Source of the DNA: Pseudomonadota bacterium
GTDB lineage: Bacteria > BMS3Abin14
DNA length: 35,678 nt
Direction of reading: 5' to 3'
Assembly: GCA_003228585.1 (NCBI GenBank)
Contig: QIEJ01000240.1
Coordinates: 1-35,678 of the forward strand
The notes under the pieces are model-generated. The model did not search any database and had not been told where the DNA came from. It was given only the letters and a program-made list of their open reading frames with translations. This document shows, piece by piece, positions 32,068 through 35,678 of the stretch (position 1 is the first letter of the stretch; every line of letters starts with the position of its first letter). Position numbers and translations under genes: made by a program.

Positions 32068-32826
32068 TCAATCCCTACCGAAATTAACGATCCGGGAAAA
32101 GCTGTCAACATCGAGGCTTGCGCCGCCCACCAGGGCTCCGTTTATGTCCTTCATAGCCATTAATGCGTCCACATTGTCGGGTTTGACGGATCCCCCGTAA
32201 ATAATTCTGATCTTTTCCGAAACCTTTTCTCCGAGGACATTTCCCAACAATCCCCGAATAAAACCGTGCACTTCCTGAGCAGCTTCAGGGCTGGAGGTCT
32301 TTCCGGTTCCTATGGCCCAGACGGGTTCGTAGGCTATAACCAGTTCCTCCCCGCTATCAAGGACGATATCCTCAAATCCTCCCCGCATCTGTCTTTCTAT
32401 CACTTCAAACGTCTTTCCGTACTCTCTTTCCCCCAGTGTCTCACCGACACACAGGATAGGGACAAGCCCCTCCTGAAGAGCGGAATGGACCTTCCTTCCC
32501 ACCTCGCCGTCACCTTCACCAAAATACTGCCTTCTCTCTGAATGTCCCAGGATGACAAAACGACATCCCAGATCACGGAGCATCACGGGGCTGATCTCAC
32601 CAGTGTACGCGCCTTCCTGCTCCCAGAACATGTTCTGGGCAGCCAGGAAAAGACCTGCTTCCCTCAAAACCACACCCACGGCGGAAAGGGCCACGAAAGG
32701 AGGAGCAACAGCGACCTGAATTTCAGGGATGACCCTTAAATCAGGCAGCATCTCCTGCACCAGATCCACCGCCTCCGAAACTGTTTTATGCATCTTCCAG
32801 TTCGCCACGATTAACGGTGTCGGCAT
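32068..32826 (-). CDS. tpiA: Triose-phosphate isomerase
   Basis: The 252-residue protein has all catalytic motifs: ANWKMHK with the active-site Lys, FVILGHSERRQYF with His, AYEPVWAIGTGKT with the catalytic Glu, and the phosphate-binding IIYGGSVKPDN and ALVGGASLD. It interconverts dihydroxyacetone phosphate and glyceraldehyde 3-phosphate in the cytoplasm. It is separated from pgk by a repeat-filled spacer of about 290 bases, which may change the ratio of the operon's products. Confidence 0.98.
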   Translation of the reverse strand: MPTPLIVANWKMHKTVSEAVDLVQEMLPDLRVIPEIQVAVAPPFVALSAVGVVLREAGLFLAAQNMFWEQEGAYTGEISPVMLRDLGCRFVILGHSERRQYFGEGDGEVGRKVHSALQEGLVPILCVGETLGEREYGKTFEVIERQMRGGFEDIVLDSGEELVIAYEPVWAIGTGKTSSPEAAQEVHGFIRGLLGNVLGEKVSEKIRIIYGGSVKPDNVDALMAMKDINGALVGGASLDVDSFSRIVNFGRD

Positions 32827-32902
32827 GGGTCTGAATCTCCTCTCATGCAGAAGGCGGGCTATATCACCGTTGCATTACCTTGTCAACTGTAACCAGGGTT
32901 CC

Positions 32903-33077
32903 ACGTTTCAGGTTCCAGGTTTCATGGTAGATCAAAGAACAAAGAGCAAAGAACGAAGTATAAGCGCTTGTCACTGCGAGGAGGCCCGTATAATGCGGCC
33001 GACGCGGCAGTCTCAGATAGTTGAGATCGCTTCGTCCCGCTGGTCCTCGCCATAACAACCGTTTCTCCTCTTCTCCT
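32903..33077 (+). repeat. Composite intergenic repeat, copy 8 (complete, diverged)
   Basis: Heptads (GTTTCAG, GTTCCAG, GTTTCAT, then GATCAAA, GAACAAA, GAGCAAA, GAACGAA) occupy 32905-32958. The element runs from GTCACTGCGAGGAGGCCCG (32970) to CCTCGCCATAAC (33057), with inner GGCAGTCTCAG and TTGAGATCGCTTCG. Two perfect TTCTCCTC octads lie at 33063-33078. No gene lies between tpiA and pgk. Confidence 0.82.
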
Positions 33078-33082
33078 CACCT

Positions 33083-33119
33083 GATTTTCGCTCCGGATCG
33101 TCAGCCGGGAGGGAAAATC
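33083..33119 (-). terminator. Hairpin at the pgk stop, possible attenuator
   Basis: GATTTTC and GAAAATC pair perfectly, continued inward by CTCC-GG with CCGGGAG after one mismatch. The hairpin begins in the pgk stop codon. There is no T run after it on the minus strand, so it would reduce or stabilise readthrough, not stop it fully. Confidence 0.35.
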
Positions 33120-34308
33120 ACTGATCATCCAGAGCATTGAGCCCCGGAAGTTCACCCGTTTCGAGGAGCTTCAGGAAGGCTCCGCCTCCGGTGGAGATAT
33201 AATCGATCTTTTCAGAGTTACCGGTAGCGTGAACGGCCACGTCTGTATCCCCTCCCCCAAGAATGGTCAGGGCAGGTGATTGAGCCACGATATCGACCAT
33301 TGAGAAGGTTCCCTTGCTGAACTGGGAAAGCTCGAAGACACCCATGGGGCCATTCCAAACGATGGTTCGAACCCCGGAAAGTGCCGAACGAAACAGGGCG
33401 ATAGTCGCAGGACCTATGTCCAGCGCCATACAGTCCTCAGGTATCTCCTGTACAGGATAGGTTCGCGCCTCCACTAATTCCCCTCTGGCTTTGGCGGCAA
33501 CGGCATCTACCGGGAGATAGAAGGGGATCCCCAGCTCCCTGGCACGATCCATAATATCCCGGGCAAGCTCCAACATCTCTTTCTCCACCAGAGACCGGCC
33601 GACACAGTACCCCATCGATTCGAGAAATGTATAGGCCATCCCCCCTCCGATGATAATTTTATCAACCTTTTCGAGGAGCCGCATTATGGCCTTGATCTTA
33701 TCGGAGATCTTGGCGCCACCAAATATGGCGGCCAGCGGCCGGACGGGATCTTCCAGGGACTTGTGGAAATAGTTGAGCTCGTTTTTGACCAGGAATCCTG
33801 CGACCGCGGGTTTCAACAGTTCCGGCACACCGATCATGGAGGCGTGTTGTCTATGCGCGTTGGCGAAGGCATCATCGATGTAGACATCTCCCAATAAAGC
33901 CAGACGCCTGGAGAACTCCGGGTCGTTGCTCTCCTCCCCGGCGTGAAACCGCAGGTTTTCCAGGAGGAGAACCTCCCCCGGCTGTAATTCTCCCGCCAGA
34001 TGTTCGGTTTCGTCACCGATACAGTCAGGAGCCAGGCGCACATCCTGATGGAGAAGCCTCCCCAGGCGTTTTGCCACCGGAATGAGGCTCATTTCCGGTA
34101 TGACCTTGCCCTTGGGCCTTCCCAGGTGGCTCATGAGAATGACGCTGCCGCCAGCGTCCAGAACATGGTTAATGGTGGGCAAGGTGGATCTGATTCGGAT
34201 ATCGTCAGTGATATTCCCGTTGCTGTCCAACGGGACGTTGAAGTCAGCTCGAACGAGAGCCTTTTTGCCGGCAAAATCGACGTCTTCGACAGTCTTCTTT
34301 TTCAGCAA
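33118..34308 (-). CDS. pgk: Phosphoglycerate kinase
   Basis: The 396-residue protein shows [52 protein letters not shown] and [12 protein letters not shown], covering both substrate domains and the hinge. It converts 1,3-bisphosphoglycerate and ADP to 3-phosphoglycerate and ATP. TTG at 34308 is the first possible start, one base after the gap stop (TGATTTG), with GGGGTG at suitable spacing; no ATG lies nearby. The short N-terminus [22 protein letters not shown] fits the family, so a TTG start coupled to gap is likely. Confidence 0.97.
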   Translation of the reverse strand: MLKKKTVEDVDFAGKKALVRADFNVPLDSNGNITDDIRIRSTLPTINHVLDAGGSVILMSHLGRPKGKVIPEMSLIPVAKRLGRLLHQDVRLAPDCIGDETEHLAGELQPGEVLLLENLRFHAGEESNDPEFSRRLALLGDVYIDDAFANAHRQHASMIGVPELLKPAVAGFLVKNELNYFHKSLEDPVRPLAAIFGGAKISDKIKAIMRLLEKVDKIIIGGGMAYTFLESMGYCVGRSLVEKEMLELARDIMDRARELGIPFYLPVDAVAAKARGELVEARTYPVQEIPEDCMALDIGPATIALFRSALSGVRTIVWNGPMGVFELSQFSKGTFSMVDIVAQSPALTILGGGDTDVAVHATGNSEKIDYISTGGGAFLKLLETGELPGLNALDDQ

Positions 34309-34309
34309 A

Positions 34310-35320
34310 TCACACCCCGTATAGATATTTTACCAGATCCACGAGTCGCACTGCATAGCCGTACTCGTTGTCGTACCAGGAGAGGACCTTTGCCATGGTG
34401 CCATCGACGACCTTGGTCATGGGAGCGTCAAAGATAGATGAGGCTTGATCCCCGTTGAAATCAGATGAAACCAGCGGCTCATCATTGTACTTCAGGTATC
34501 CAGCCAGAGGGCCTTCCTCAGAGGCTTTTTTCATCTCCCTGTTGATACTCTCCGCATCTGTCCTGGTACCGACCTCCACAGTCAGATCCACCAGTGACAC
34601 ATTGGGAGTCGGAACCCGGACAGCCAAACCGTCCAGCTTGCCTTTGAGCTGAGGCAGAACCTCTCCAACCGCGGACGCGGCTCCTGTGGTAGTAGGGATC
34701 ATCGACAGTGCGGCAGCCCTGGCACGGCGCAGATCCGGGTGAGGAGTGTCCAGGAGCCTTTGATCGCTGGTGTATGAGTGAATTGTAGTCATAACACCGT
34801 GAACAATCTTGAAATTCTCGTCGAGAACCTTGGCTATGGGAGCCAGGCAATTGGTCGTGCAGGAAGCGTTCGAGATTATCCTGTCGCGCTCCCTGTCCAG
34901 CTGCTGGTGGTTCACCCCCATCACGACGGTTATATCCGGGTTTTTCCCCGGAGCGGAAATAATAACGTGGCCGGCTCCGGCTTCGAGATGTTTTGACGCA
35001 CCTTCCCGTGACCTGAAAAGACCCGTGCACTCGAGGACTGCGTCAACACCCAGCTCCTTCCAGGGAAGTTTTTCAGGGTCCCTCTCCCCCAGGACCTTGA
35101 TCAGACGACCGCCGATTTTTATTCCATTTTCCGTTGTTTCAACCTGGTCCTTCTCCGGAAGGCACCCGTGGACGGAATCATGGCAAAAGAGAAAACTCAA
35201 GGTTCCCGGATCGGTGAGATCATTGACAGCCACAAATTCAATGGCGGGATCAGACAGAGCACTCCTCAATACAAGCCTGCCAATGCGCCCGAAGCCATTT
35301 ATAGCTACTCTGACGGCCAT
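34310..35320 (-). CDS. gap: Glyceraldehyde-3-phosphate dehydrogenase
   Basis: The 336-residue protein has the NAD-binding start VAINGFGRIGRLVLR, the catalytic SNASCTTNCLAP with the active Cys, the His in TIHSYTSDQ, and the C-terminal WYDNEYGYAVRLVDLV. It oxidises glyceraldehyde 3-phosphate to 1,3-bisphosphoglycerate. AAGGAGGT, a full anti-16S match, stands eight bases before ATG 35320. It heads the gap-pgk-tpiA-secG operon, with two palindromes in its leader region. Confidence 0.98.
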   Translation of the reverse strand: MAVRVAINGFGRIGRLVLRSALSDPAIEFVAVNDLTDPGTLSFLFCHDSVHGCLPEKDQVETTENGIKIGGRLIKVLGERDPEKLPWKELGVDAVLECTGLFRSREGASKHLEAGAGHVIISAPGKNPDITVVMGVNHQQLDRERDRIISNASCTTNCLAPIAKVLDENFKIVHGVMTTIHSYTSDQRLLDTPHPDLRRARAAALSMIPTTTGAASAVGEVLPQLKGKLDGLAVRVPTPNVSLVDLTVEVGTRTDAESINREMKKASEEGPLAGYLKYNDEPLVSSDFNGDQASSIFDAPMTKVVDGTMAKVLSWYDNEYGYAVRLVDLVKYLYGV

Positions 35321-35347
35321 AGATGCATACCTCCTTCGAGTGGTATC

Positions 35348-35409
35348 AGGGCAGGAGAACTCTGCCCTTCCTTTAATATTGGTTCATCCAAGAAACCAGT
35401 ACCTGGTTT
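35348..35409. promoter_or_regulatory. Two palindromes upstream of gap, candidate operator and leader hairpin
   Basis: AGGGCAG/CTGCCCT (35348-35368, 7-bp arms, 7-base loop) lies between the likely promoter and the ribosome-binding site. AAACCAG-TAC-CTGGTTT (35393-35409) is a perfect 7-bp inverted repeat with a 3-base centre, the shape of a dimeric repressor site. The matching regulator is unknown. Confidence 0.4.
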
Positions 35410-35410
35410 T

Positions 35411-35678
35411 GAAACCTGTTTTCTCACGCCGACTCGTCGCAAAAGTTAATTTACCACAGTGTGACCATTAAAAGGTCACTCCACAGGGTTTCACAAAGAT
35501 TCTGTCTCACGCCCGTTCCCTCTGGTCACTCAAGCCGCTAAGGACGCCAAGGAGTTCATGAACAAAGATCCTCCTCACCGAAGCTGATTGAGCCTTGCAG
35601 GTCGGGATAAAAGTGAACTTTGATCCCGAGTCGCAATGCTCAGCCAGCTGATTTCAGGGAAATCTCTCTCCTCATGGG
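35411..35678. other. Right-edge region without a recognised gene
   Basis: GTGACC-ATTAAAA-GGTCAC (35461-35479) is a small hairpin. GCCGCTAAG, GACGCCAAG, GAGTTCATG (35534-35560) shows a 9-bp period similar to the array at 3852-3878. A minus-strand frame is open from 35577 to the window edge (ends RDQSSLLSRPARLNQLR), and could be the C-terminus of a gene beyond the edge, but 34 codons are too few to judge. Confidence 0.4.

Noticed and set aside
888-33078. CRISPR arrays
   Set aside because: The tandem units are 7-9 bp with no unique spacers and no cas genes are present.

Overview
This window looks like a chromosomal segment of a Gram-negative bacterium with moderately GC-rich DNA (judged by eye). 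It carries outer-membrane machinery (a BamD-type lipoprotein and a small beta-barrel protein), SecG, a complete Lon, and a dense set of two-component and chemosensory genes. The mix of a chemosensory operon ordered like the myxobacterial Dif system, a PocR/HD-GYP protein and a REC-DUF4388 regulator resembles deltaproteobacterial lineages (Desulfobacterota or Myxococcota and relatives). That placement is an inference from gene content, not a measurement. No phage, insertion sequence, transposase or CRISPR array was seen.

Layout. (1) 1-7.6 kb, all minus strand: a partial long-chain acyl-CoA synthetase, a GcvH-like protein that lacks the lipoyl lysine, a small outer-membrane protein, a membrane-anchored YHS protein, then a one-carbon/cofactor group (metF, folE, larC, larB, folD). 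(2) 7.7-14.1 kb, minus: a chemosensory operon transcribed cheR, MCP, cheW, cheY, cheA, cheC-like, cheD, with no cheB. (3) 14.2-24.9 kb, minus: a GAF histidine kinase, a small protein that looks like a G domain without its P-loop, then a tightly coupled run lon, REC-PAS kinase, REC-GAF-PAS kinase, PocR-GAF-HD-GYP, REC-DUF4388. (4) 25.1-26.8 kb, minus: hsp20, galU and tRNA-Leu(GAG) with its own terminator. (5) 26.9-31.6 kb: a small membrane ORF, a PerR-type regulator, a 35-residue RCKP rubredoxin-like protein, an MBL-fold hydrolase (minus), then plus-strand bamD, a TPR protein and a LysM envelope protein. (6) 31.7-35.3 kb, minus: the classical gap-pgk-tpiA-secG operon.

The most unusual structure is in the gaps between genes. 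Eight spacers carry copies, whole or partial, of one composite element, all in the same orientation. Each begins with a 7-bp-period array, continues with an element bounded by GTCATTGCGAG and CTCGCAATGAC, and usually ends with an 8-bp-period array. In every case the heptad side faces the start codon of the neighbouring minus-strand gene, and the octad side faces the stop codon of the next one. One copy supplies the start codon of larC and the last codons and stop of larB. Further 7-bp arrays flank perR and precede bamD, and a different imperfect hairpin occurs twice, upstream of gcvH and of the MCP gene.

Functionally, regions 2 and 3 read as one signalling island. It combines a chemosensory core whose receptor has no extracellular sensor domain, c-di-GMP hydrolysis, several kinases and receivers, and Lon proteolysis. 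By analogy with Dif it could control surface behaviour or exopolysaccharide rather than flagella; no flagellar gene is present in the window.
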